DNA of 64,000 bases from Phycisphaerales bacterium (GTDB taxonomy: Bacteria; Planctomycetota; Phycisphaerae; UBA1845; Fen-1342). A program made the translations under genes and the position numbers. This document shows, one piece after another, positions 26,649 through 34,321 of the stretch; within the stretch, counting starts at the first letter, position 1; every line of letters begins with the position of its first letter. Location: positions 1,302,001 through 1,366,000 of the forward strand of contig JADJWG010000002.1 in the NCBI GenBank assembly GCA_016716475.1, given 5' to 3'. The notes below the pieces were generated by a model that was not told the DNA's origin, did not search any database, and was given only the letters and a program-made list of their open reading frames with translations.

Positions 26649-27574
26649 GCACAGGCATGCTGTTTACGGAACACATTCGCATGGATCCGGCCTACCGCGA
26701 GCCGCTGCGGAGGTGTGGTCTGGACACCGTCGAGCGGGTGCTACAGCGGATCGATGGGCGTGTGGCTGCGTGGAGCCGCTCCACGGATACGCTGTACGTC
26801 CCGGGTGCGGGCCCGCAGGAGCCCGGCTTCTATGTGAAACGTCATTTTTTTCGATCGTGGCGCAAGCGGTTCCGCGGAGCGCTGCGCGGGACCTTTTTCG
26901 GCATGCAGCGCGGGCAGGCCGAATACCTCGCGCTGAACGCAATGCGCAACGTGGGAGTGCCGGCCGTGCGGGCGGTCGCGTATGGTGAGCGGCGGGTGGC
27001 ACACTTTCTGACGGCTTGCTTTCTCATTACGGAGGAGGTGCCCGGGGCGCAGAACCTGACCAGCTATGCGCTCGACATCGCACGGGGGACCCGCACGCTG
27101 ACACCAACCCAGCGACACACATGGATCGATGCGCTCGCCGATGCGCTCGCAGACATGCACGCGACGGGCTGCTCGCACGGGAACCTCTTCTTCCGCAACA
27201 TCATGGTCCGGCCAAGTCCGTCCGGTTCACCGGAGTTCTTTTTCCTTGATGCCCAACCGTTGCGGCCGTGGGAGCGCCTGGGTACGCCAGGGGTGACCTG
27301 GTGGATTCGGGAACTTGCGCAGGTTGCGGTTTCCGCGCTGCGCTTCACACACCGGACGGAACGCCTGCGTTTCCTCCGCCGGTATCTGCGTGAATCGGTA
27401 TCGCCGGAAACACTGAAGGGACAGATCGAGCAGATCGAAAGATTGGCAGAGCAGTGGCGCAAGCACGAGGAGCGCCGCATCCGGCTGAGTGCGTTGTTCG
27501 AGCAATGGAACCTGCGACTGGCCGCTGAACTCGGTGCGGTCTCCCCGCCCCCGCATGCGGAGCCCACGCAGTGA
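26645..27574 (+). CDS. WaaP/InaA-like LPS kinase family protein, catalytic Asp replaced
   Basis: 309 aa (from GTG 26645, overlapping the waaF stop; ATG 26657 is an alternative). It resembles lipopolysaccharide heptose/Kdo kinases. A Lys in YVKRHFFRSWRKRFRG lies near the ATP site, and a kinase-like catalytic loop and DFG-like site are at residues 176-204. The loop reads SHGNLFFRN: position 180, normally the catalytic Asp of H-x-D, is Asn. LDAQ at Asp202 keeps the metal-binding Asp. It may therefore be inactive or use altered chemistry. Coupled to a second, intact paralogue. Confidence 0.75.
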   Translation: MSTGMLFTEHIRMDPAYREPLRRCGLDTVERVLQRIDGRVAAWSRSTDTLYVPGAGPQEPGFYVKRHFFRSWRKRFRGALRGTFFGMQRGQAEYLALNAMRNVGVPAVRAVAYGERRVAHFLTACFLITEEVPGAQNLTSYALDIARGTRTLTPTQRHTWIDALADALADMHATGCSHGNLFFRNIMVRPSPSGSPEFFFLDAQPLRPWERLGTPGVTWWIRELAQVAVSALRFTHRTERLRFLRRYLRESVSPETLKGQIEQIERLAEQWRKHEERRIRLSALFEQWNLRLAAELGAVSPPPHAEPTQ

Positions 27575-28440
27575 GCCGACTCGTGCTGTTGCGCCAGGAC
27601 TGGGCAGCGCGTCTGCCTGGTGGTCCGGATGACCTACAGCGGCTGCTGGTCGCAGCTCCCATGGAGGGCGATCCGGCCGGTACTTGGGAGCCGTTGACGA
27701 AGCCCGGGCTGGGCGGGCGTGAACGCTGGCGGTGGCGGCTGCCGGACGGCCGGACCGTGCTGTACGTCAAACGATATACCCGTACGCCACTGCGAGCGGA
27801 CGTGGACCGTATTCTACGCCAGCACCCTGCCCATAGTCGCGCCTGGTGGGAATACACCGAGTCGGCGCAGCTCGAGACACAGTACGTCGCAGCGGTGAAG
27901 GCAATCGGCGTAGCGGAGGACATGCTGGGCTGGCGCGAGCAGCGCAGCGTGGCACTCTTTGAGGCCTTACCGGGTGAAGCCCTCGACCGGGCGTGGCAGC
28001 GCTTGACGGCCATGGGGGCCGCAGTGACCCGCGGCGCGCCGCGGCTTGACCTGGTGCGGCGATTGGCTCGCTTCCTCTCGGCTTTTCACCAGACCGGCGC
28101 TCGACACCGGGACCTGTACCTTTGCCACATCTTTGCCGAACTGGACTCATCCGGCCGCAGGCCTCCACGTTTTGCCCTGCTGGACCTGGCGCGCATCTTG
28201 CGTCCACGCGTGCGGCGCATGCGCTGGCTGCTGAAGGACCTTTCGCAGCTCGACGCCTCCGCCCGTGAGTGTGGCGCCAGCCGGGCGGACCGGCTGCGTT
28301 TCCTGACGGTCTATCTCGGGTTAGAGCCAGGCGCTCCGCGCATCCAGTGGCACGCACGGAAGATCGTCCGCCGCAGCGATCACCTCCTGCGGCGCATCGC
28401 GCGACGCGCGGCGCGCCAAGTGCCGTCGGGGGCGTCATGA
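27571..28440 (+). CDS. WaaP-like LPS core kinase
   Basis: 289 aa, starting with a GTG that overlaps the preceding stop (GTGA). Predicted kinase phosphorylating heptose or Kdo in the LPS inner core. The catalytic loop is intact (GARHRDLYLCHI, Asp181) and is followed by FALLDLARI with the metal-binding Asp. The N-terminal TVLYVKRY carries the likely ATP-binding Lys. Unlike its upstream neighbour, it has all the catalytic residues. The gene order waaF, kinase, kinase, GT4 fits LPS-core assembly, and the overlaps suggest coupled translation. Confidence 0.8.
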   Translation: MSRLVLLRQDWAARLPGGPDDLQRLLVAAPMEGDPAGTWEPLTKPGLGGRERWRWRLPDGRTVLYVKRYTRTPLRADVDRILRQHPAHSRAWWEYTESAQLETQYVAAVKAIGVAEDMLGWREQRSVALFEALPGEALDRAWQRLTAMGAAVTRGAPRLDLVRRLARFLSAFHQTGARHRDLYLCHIFAELDSSGRRPPRFALLDLARILRPRVRRMRWLLKDLSQLDASARECGASRADRLRFLTVYLGLEPGAPRIQWHARKIVRRSDHLLRRIARRAARQVPSGAS

Positions 28441-29618
28441 GAGTCGCCATCGTACAGCAGCACGTCGATCCACAGCGCGGCGGGGCCGAAACTTCCACCG
28501 TGGAGATGGCGCGGGCGCTGGCTGCCGCCGGGCTGCATGTCACGGTGCTGTACATGGGGTCCGAGACCGGACCGTTCCTTTCCGACAACGTGCGCTACTG
28601 GCCGCTGCCCGTCACGGCGCGAACGCGCCTGGGGCGGGCCTTCCGGTTCCTACAGGCCGTGAGTGCGGCCTGTCGCGCCACACCGTTCGAGATCGTTCAT
28701 GCCGTAACGCCGTCACTGCGCGCCGATGTCTACCAGCCGCGCGGCGGCACCTACGCAGAAACCGTGACGCGGACCCTGGCGCCGGTGCGGCCGGCGCTGT
28801 GGCGTGCGGTCAAACACCTGGGCCGCCGGTTCAACATGAGCCAGCGCTTCTACTGGCGAATCGAGGAGCTGCTGCTCGCGGGCCGTAGGACGCGGGTGCA
28901 CGTGGCGGCACTGTCGGAGTACGTGCGGAGGCAGATCCTCAACGGGCGTGAATTTCCACCCGAACATGTCACCGTTGTTTTCAATGGGGTGGATTGCACC
29001 CCGCCCGAGCCGCAGGAGCGGGGGCGCCTGCGGCGCACGGCGCGCGCCGAGCTACAACTCGAAGACGACACCCCCCTGCTGCTGTTCGCGGCACACAATT
29101 TCAAATTGAAAGGCCTGGGGGAACTGCTCGCCGCCCTGCCCCATGCGCCGGGTTATCTCCTGGTCGCCGGCCGCGACGACCCGGTCGTCTACCGCCGCCG
29201 CGCGGTCGCGCTGGGCATCGCCGACCGTGTGCGCTTCGTGGGCACCACGACACCGATGCGCACGTGGTACGCGGCCACGGATGCGCTCGTACAGCCCACC
29301 TGGTACGACCCGTGCAGTCGCACCGTGCTTGAAGCTTTGTGCTACGGCCTGCCGACGGTGACCACGCAGTTCAACGGTGCGGCCGAAGCGCTCACGCCAG
29401 CGACCGGTCGCATCGTGGCCACACCCGCGGACAGGTTGGCCCTCGCCGCCGCACTGACCGATGTGTTGAGGCCGGAGATGCGCGCCGGTGCGCGTGACGC
29501 AGCGCCGCACTACCAGCGGGACTTATCCATGACCCGCCATGCACGCGAGTTGATCGCCCTGTATGAGCGAATCGTGCGGAGCCGGCCACACCCGGTGGCG
29601 CGATCAATTGAGGAATAA
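28437..29618 (+). CDS. GT4-family glycosyltransferase of LPS core
   Basis: 393 aa from ATG 28437, which overlaps the preceding stop (ATGA). Retaining GT-B glycosyltransferase of family GT4: N-terminal VQQHVDPQRGGAETSTVEMARAL, a C-terminal donor-binding domain with FNGVDC, LLLFAAHNFKLKGL, RVRFVGTT and the E-x7-E-type motif DPCSRTVLEALCYGLPTVTTQFNGAAE. It resembles WaaG and other LPS-core glucosyltransferases; donor and acceptor are not determined. Its 3' end overlaps the convergent gene at 29604 by 15 bp. Confidence 0.85.
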   Translation: MRVAIVQQHVDPQRGGAETSTVEMARALAAAGLHVTVLYMGSETGPFLSDNVRYWPLPVTARTRLGRAFRFLQAVSAACRATPFEIVHAVTPSLRADVYQPRGGTYAETVTRTLAPVRPALWRAVKHLGRRFNMSQRFYWRIEELLLAGRRTRVHVAALSEYVRRQILNGREFPPEHVTVVFNGVDCTPPEPQERGRLRRTARAELQLEDDTPLLLFAAHNFKLKGLGELLAALPHAPGYLLVAGRDDPVVYRRRAVALGIADRVRFVGTTTPMRTWYAATDALVQPTWYDPCSRTVLEALCYGLPTVTTQFNGAAEALTPATGRIVATPADRLALAAALTDVLRPEMRAGARDAAPHYQRDLSMTRHARELIALYERIVRSRPHPVARSIEE

Positions 29619-31181
29619 TGCGCGGATGCGGGCCACCAGGACTGCGAGCGTTTCCTGCACATGGAGCGCATAGAAGTACTCACGATCGCGGGCAATGCTG
29701 TCGATACGGAGTCGCGCTTCCAGGGCCGCCACGTACTCGTCGTACTCCGCCGCACGCCACGGATCATGTTCCAGCATGCGCGTGTTGAGCCGGCGCAGTT
29801 CCAGGAACACGAGCCGGCGGGCCTCCGCGTTACGGCGCTGATGGGCGCGTAGCTCATGGGACTGGCGCACGAGTTCGGAGCGCTGCCGTTGCAGCCGGTC
29901 CGGAATGCCGCGCACATGACGCTGCGGATTGAATCGCAGATCGCGGCTGCGGTGCCGGGCTGCCCGGACATGGGCCTCGGTGACACCCTCCTGAGGGAGA
30001 GGCAGATGCACCGTGGCACTCACGCAGCCAAGGGGCGCGAGAGACACACCGAAGCATGCTGCGAGGAACCCCTCCGTCATCTCGTCATACTTCGCCCCGC
30101 CGATGCCGTGGATGAATGCGTCCGCGAGCACCAGCCGCAGGAAGCCCGAGAGCGTCAGGGCTCGCGGCCGCAGGTGCCAGCCGCCCGCGCGCTCGAGCGG
30201 CCACGGTTGCACGTGATTGGCATACTCGGCCAGGGCCGCACGCGGCATGGCCCCGAGCACGCGGTTGTCCGTTGCCAGCTCAACTTGGTCGCCGACGGTG
30301 CGGACAAAGAGGCGCCGCCTCGGCTCGTCGGGGCGCAGCACCCAGAACGGCAGTTCGACCGTGTCACCTCGCACGAGCAGCGGTGGGACCGGGCGACCGG
30401 TGGCACGTACGCCGTGGGTCGCGCGGTACGCGTGCTGGGCCGCGTTGTACGCTTCCGCTGTCCGCTGCGGCGCCAGTAGGAACGTGGCTACGTAGGCACG
30501 AAAGGCCGCGGTGGAGGCCAGGTGCGAAAGACGCAGATCAACGATACCGCTGAGTCCGAGCGCGCCGGCGACGGCCGCATGGCCGCGCGCGAGCGCTGCG
30601 CAATACACGGGATTCGGATCGTCGATCGTCAGAAACGCGCGGGCGAAGGTGTCGAGCAGGGCTCGATCACGGAATTCGTGCAGACTTGCGAGCGTCGCGA
30701 AGAACTGGAGCCAGTCACTGCGCGGGATCCGCGGCTGGGATTCGTAGGGGAGCAGCGGCTCACACCCGGGGATGAGCACGTCGACTCGGCGCAGCCCGTG
30801 CGGAGTCGTCTCCGGCAGGACCAGGCGCTGCGTCTTCGGGAGGTCGGCATCGACAGTCACAAACACCGCGGTGCCGCCCGCCCGTTCCGCGAGCGCGTGG
30901 GCCGCGACCGTCTTCGCGAAAACACCGGCGTGAAAGAACTCGGCCTGGTGCCCGGTCGCAACGATCGGACGGGACTCCGGGAGGGCGAGGGCACGCCGCA
31001 GGTCGGCCCGCACCTGCGCAAGCCGGGAGTCCAGCAGCGGTGCATCCGGGAAAGCCCCGGGCGCCGCCTGCAATGAAGCCCGCAGGTGCGCCGGCGCCGG
31101 TTCGCAGAGCAATCCCAGGTGCTCCGGCGGCGTCCGCAGGCGTGTGCGGTCGATCATCAGGCGTGCCGGGGGCGACGACAT
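29604..31181 (-). CDS. Conserved protein of unknown function, distantly BshC-like
   Basis: 525 aa. The segment ATGHQAEFFHAGVFAKTVAAH loosely recalls the TGQQ...K nucleotide-binding loop of BshC, the cysteine ligase of bacillithiol synthesis. The length and the C-terminal Arg/Glu-rich coiled-coil segment (RLQRQRSELVRQSHELRAHQ) also fit that family. However, the characteristic ED-H-D motif is not clear, and FIHGIGGAKYDEMTEGFLA is a distinctive conserved-looking block. I therefore treat it as a remote relative at best. ATG 31181 is used; ATG 31157 shares its A with the upstream stop (TGATG) and is an attractive alternative. Confidence 0.6.
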   Translation of the reverse strand: MSSPPARLMIDRTRLRTPPEHLGLLCEPAPAHLRASLQAAPGAFPDAPLLDSRLAQVRADLRRALALPESRPIVATGHQAEFFHAGVFAKTVAAHALAERAGGTAVFVTVDADLPKTQRLVLPETTPHGLRRVDVLIPGCEPLLPYESQPRIPRSDWLQFFATLASLHEFRDRALLDTFARAFLTIDDPNPVYCAALARGHAAVAGALGLSGIVDLRLSHLASTAAFRAYVATFLLAPQRTAEAYNAAQHAYRATHGVRATGRPVPPLLVRGDTVELPFWVLRPDEPRRRLFVRTVGDQVELATDNRVLGAMPRAALAEYANHVQPWPLERAGGWHLRPRALTLSGFLRLVLADAFIHGIGGAKYDEMTEGFLAACFGVSLAPLGCVSATVHLPLPQEGVTEAHVRAARHRSRDLRFNPQRHVRGIPDRLQRQRSELVRQSHELRAHQRRNAEARRLVFLELRRLNTRMLEHDPWRAAEYDEYVAALEARLRIDSIARDREYFYALHVQETLAVLVARIRALFLN

Positions 31182-31903
31182 GCAGCCAGCGTACACGGTT
31201 GTGGGGTAGGAGTCTCGCGCTGCAGTTCACGCACGAACACGGAGAGGTAGTGCTGCAGGCGGGCGGCCGGATCGTCCAGCGTCCCGCCGAATTCGCGGCT
31301 GGCATCGCGGTAGATTCGCCGCACGGGCAGCTCACGAATGCGTAACTCGGCCCGCACGCACTGCACCCAGAATTGCAAAGGGAACGCGTACCCGGGTTCG
31401 TCGAGTGCCAGCCGCTGCAACGCCGCGGTGCGATGGGCCTTGAAGCCGCAGAAGGAGTCCGTCAGGTGCAGACCCAGTATCTGCTCAAGCAAATCGTTGA
31501 TGGTGAAGTTGATCCGCTGCCGGTCAGGCGGCGCTACGTCGCCGGCCCCCGGGTGCAGGTAGCGCGAACCGCTGAAGATGTCCGCCTTGCCGGCCCGGGC
31601 CGCGGCGACGAACTCCGGAATCCACTCCGGCTCATGCTGCTCGTCGCAGTCCATGGTGATGACCCAATCATAACGCCGTTCCCGCGCGAATCGGAAAGCG
31701 TCGATCACACTCTGGCCGTAACCACGATTCTCCGGATGCCGGATCACCTCAATCCCACCCTCTTGACGCAACAATTCCGGCGTTTGATCCGTCGAACCGT
31801 CATCGATGACGAGCAGGTCATGCCCTTGCCGCCGCACGGCGCGTAACACCCCGGGCAGGTAACGTTCCTCGTTATATACCGGCATCGCGATCAAAAACGA
31901 CAT
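31157..31903 (-). CDS. GT2-family glycosyltransferase (dolichol-phosphate mannosyltransferase-like)
   Basis: 248 aa. Inverting GT-A transferase with the typical start IAMPVYNEERYLPGVLRAV, VIDDGSTDQTPELL, the Asp of ITMDCDEQHEPEWI (metal and sugar nucleotide) and the helical segment GYGQSVIDAFRFA. It resembles DPM1/ArnC-type enzymes that glycosylate a polyprenyl phosphate or an acceptor at the membrane, although no C-terminal transmembrane helices are present. The next gene begins inside its stop region (TGATG), so the two may be coupled. Confidence 0.82.
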   Translation of the reverse strand: MSFLIAMPVYNEERYLPGVLRAVRRQGHDLLVIDDGSTDQTPELLRQEGGIEVIRHPENRGYGQSVIDAFRFARERRYDWVITMDCDEQHEPEWIPEFVAAARAGKADIFSGSRYLHPGAGDVAPPDRQRINFTINDLLEQILGLHLTDSFCGFKAHRTAALQRLALDEPGYAFPLQFWVQCVRAELRIRELPVRRIYRDASREFGGTLDDPAARLQHYLSVFVRELQRETPTPQPCTLAACRRPRHA

Positions 31904-32029
31904 GCCGCTCTCCGTCGTCGCCGGCGCGACGCTCCGCCCCTCCGGTCAGTGCCCGACGCCGCTACTTGCGCCGGCCACGTCGCGGACGCGCTCTACGACC
32001 GGATGATTCTTGCGGGGCGGTTTCGAATG

Positions 32030-33181
32030 TCAAACCGGCCCCCGGGAAAGCAACTCCAGGCACGCAGCGGCGATGGTGCGGGCCGCGCACGGGCGCGCCA
32101 GTCCGGCGGCCCCCGCGCGCAGGCGGGCCAGCGCCGCCGGGTCCTCGAGCAACCCTGCAACCCGCTCTGTCAGCAGCCGCACATGGTTGACACGTACACC
32201 TGCACCAGCTTCGAGCAGGTAGTCACTGTTGCGCTGCTCCTGCCCCGGGTACGGGTACAGCACGAGTAATGGCAGCCCGCACGCCATCGCCTCGGCCATG
32301 GTCAAACCACCGGGCTTGCTGATGGCAAGGTCCGCGGCGCACATCCATTCGTGGACCCGATCTGTATAACCCACGACACGGGCCACACGGCCACGGCGCA
32401 CCGCGGCGGACTCGAGGTCCCGCGCGAGGTGCGCGTTCCGCCCGGCCAGCGCAACGAGCTCCACAGTCGGCGGGAGTGCGAGCAACTCATCCCAGGCCTC
32501 ACCGGCCCGGCGGCGTGTGTAGCCACTGGCCAGCAACAGTACCAGCGGCACGCCCGGTGCTATCTCACAGCGATCACGCGCTGCCGCGCGCGTCGGCAAT
32601 TGTTGAAACTGTGCCCGGAGCGGAACTCCGGTGACGCTGATTTTCTCACGTGGCACGCCCCACTGGGCCAGCAGGGTGCGGCCGAGATCCGTGGCTGTAA
32701 AGTAGCGGTCCGCCGGTTCCTGCGCCCAGACACGGTGCGTTTCGTAGTCCGTCGCAATGATGACCTGCGGACAGTGCAATCGCCCGGTCGCCCGTAAACG
32801 TGCGGCGACTTCCGCTGTCAGGTAATGCGTGTTCACGATCAGGTCCGGGCACCATCCCCGGATGAAGCGGGCCATACGACCGGTATTGGCATTCTGCATC
32901 AACACGCGAAAGCGATCGAATGCACCTCCCGGCGGACGGTCGGCGGCTTCATACATCCAATTCATCAGCGCCGGCCAGTGCTGCACCAACCAGAGGTAGC
33001 CGCCGGCGTAGAAGCGTCGGAAAAACGGATTCACCACCTCCATCGCGTCGATGACGGCGATCTCGGCCTGCGGCGCGGCCGCGCGCAGCGCCTGCTCCAT
33101 CCCGCGAGCTGCCACGACATGGCCATTGCCCGCCGATACAGTGAGAATCAGGATGCGCCGATGCACGTCCACGTATCGCAA
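32030..33181 (-). CDS. MGDG synthase/UgtP-like glycosyltransferase (GT28)
   Basis: 383 aa. The N-terminal domain (ILILTVSAGNGHVVAARGMEQAL) matches the MGDG-synthase family, and the C-terminal domain matches the MurG-type donor-binding fold (PGGLTMAEAMACGLPLLVLYPYPGQE). These enzymes transfer a hexose to diacylglycerol to make glycolipids. The first codon is TTG at 33181; GTG at 33172 is better placed with AGGGG about 9 nt upstream, so the protein may be a few residues shorter. Together with lpxI, waaF and the kinases, it supports active envelope glycolipid synthesis. Confidence 0.85.
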   Translation of the reverse strand: MRYVDVHRRILILTVSAGNGHVVAARGMEQALRAAAPQAEIAVIDAMEVVNPFFRRFYAGGYLWLVQHWPALMNWMYEAADRPPGGAFDRFRVLMQNANTGRMARFIRGWCPDLIVNTHYLTAEVAARLRATGRLHCPQVIIATDYETHRVWAQEPADRYFTATDLGRTLLAQWGVPREKISVTGVPLRAQFQQLPTRAAARDRCEIAPGVPLVLLLASGYTRRRAGEAWDELLALPPTVELVALAGRNAHLARDLESAAVRRGRVARVVGYTDRVHEWMCAADLAISKPGGLTMAEAMACGLPLLVLYPYPGQEQRNSDYLLEAGAGVRVNHVRLLTERVAGLLEDPAALARLRAGAAGLARPCAARTIAAACLELLSRGPV

Positions 33182-33184
33182 CCC

Positions 33185-33550
33185 CTACCGTTGTGGGTGA
33201 TCCGCTTCAGGGTGGGAGCGCAACCGCCGAATCAGTTCGGCCGCGAGCCGCACGAGCGACACCTGTAATTCCGCGACCGTCGGACGAACCCCGGGACGCG
33301 GCATGCAAACCAGGTCGAGCCCCGGCGGGAGCTTCTGCTGTGACAGGCGAAACGCAGCCCGCAAGCGCCGTTTCAGCAGATTCCGATGCACCGCCCCACC
33401 GTGCCGCCGCCCAACCACCAGTCCGATGCGGGAATGCACACGAGCACTGCGCCGCCCCCAAAGGGTAACGTTCTTGTCCCCCAGGCGCAGCCCCACATGC
33501 ATAACCCTTTCAAACTCGACGTGCCGGGTGATGCGCAGCCGACGCGGCAT
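33185..33550 (-). CDS. rnpA: Ribonuclease P protein component
   Basis: 121 aa from ATG 33550. It assists the catalytic RNA of RNase P in maturing tRNA 5' ends. Recognised by the order FxRVM (EFERVMHVG), RIGLVVGRRHGGAVHRN and the signature RNLLKRRLRAAFRLSQ, with basic residues throughout. The open frame extends upstream to 33694, but the extra residues are not family-like. In most bacteria rnpA follows rpmH; here no rpmH-like gene is adjacent. The next gene upstream is a PfpI-like protein on the same strand. Confidence 0.88.
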   Translation of the reverse strand: MPRRLRITRHVEFERVMHVGLRLGDKNVTLWGRRSARVHSRIGLVVGRRHGGAVHRNLLKRRLRAAFRLSQQKLPPGLDLVCMPRPGVRPTVAELQVSLVRLAAELIRRLRSHPEADHPQR

Positions 33551-33650
33551 GCGCAGCCGCGCCCCAACCGGGCCTTCTGCCCGGGACTTCGCACCTGTGT
33601 CGACGTGTCGGCCCGGCGAGCGCGGGTCTGAATCGGTCACGAGCACGACC

Positions 33651-34184
33651 TCACCGCCGGCTTTCCGCGAGGCGCGCGACCAGCGCGGCGCCAAAGGCCG
33701 GCAGGTCCGACGGTCGGCGGCTTGTCACGAAATGCCGATCGACGACCACGGGTTCGTCAACCCACAGCGCCCCGGCGTTCACGAGGTCGTCGCGTATGCC
33801 AGGCGTGCTCGTCATGCGCACGCCGCGACAAATACCCGCGGAAATCATGATCCACGGACCGTGACAGATGGATGCGAGCACCTTGCCTGTCTCCGCGAAG
33901 TGCCGCGTGAGCCGCAGCACGCTCGCATCACGCCGCAGTTTGTCCGGCATCCAGCCCCCCGGAATCACCAAGCCCGCATAGTTCGCCGGGTCAAGATCCA
34001 CAATCGCCGAATCCACGCGGCACGGGTAGCCGTGTTTGCCCCGCGCCGTCTCTCCGGCCATCAGCCCCGCAACCGTGACCAGCGCACCGGCCTCTTCCAC
34101 CCGCAGTTTCGGATACCAGAGTTCGAGGTCTTCGTACTCATCCCCGGCCAGCACGAGTACGCGCTTTCCGCTGAGATCCGCCAT
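33651..34184 (-). CDS. DJ-1/PfpI-family protein
   Basis: 177 aa. ATG 34184 has AGGAG 7 nt upstream (the GTG just before it is not well spaced). Glutamine amidotransferase-like fold with VLVLAGDEYEDLELWYP at the N-terminus, PGGWMPDKLRRD in the middle and the nucleophile elbow ASICHGPW (Cys107). Members act as proteases, deglycases or chaperones; the exact activity cannot be told from sequence. The Glu in GDEYED is the usual partner of the catalytic Cys. Confidence 0.88.
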   Translation of the reverse strand: MADLSGKRVLVLAGDEYEDLELWYPKLRVEEAGALVTVAGLMAGETARGKHGYPCRVDSAIVDLDPANYAGLVIPGGWMPDKLRRDASVLRLTRHFAETGKVLASICHGPWIMISAGICRGVRMTSTPGIRDDLVNAGALWVDEPVVVDRHFVTSRRPSDLPAFGAALVARLAESRR

Positions 34185-34321
34185 CACGAAACTCCTGCCG
34201 ATACCTACGCAACCCGCGTGTTCCTGCCACCCACGGCACTCGTCGAACAGCCCGCTATCTTAGTCCACCACCCCGCGAAACGCGCCACAATGAGCGGGCG
34301 ATGCCCATGCGGCACGCGGGG

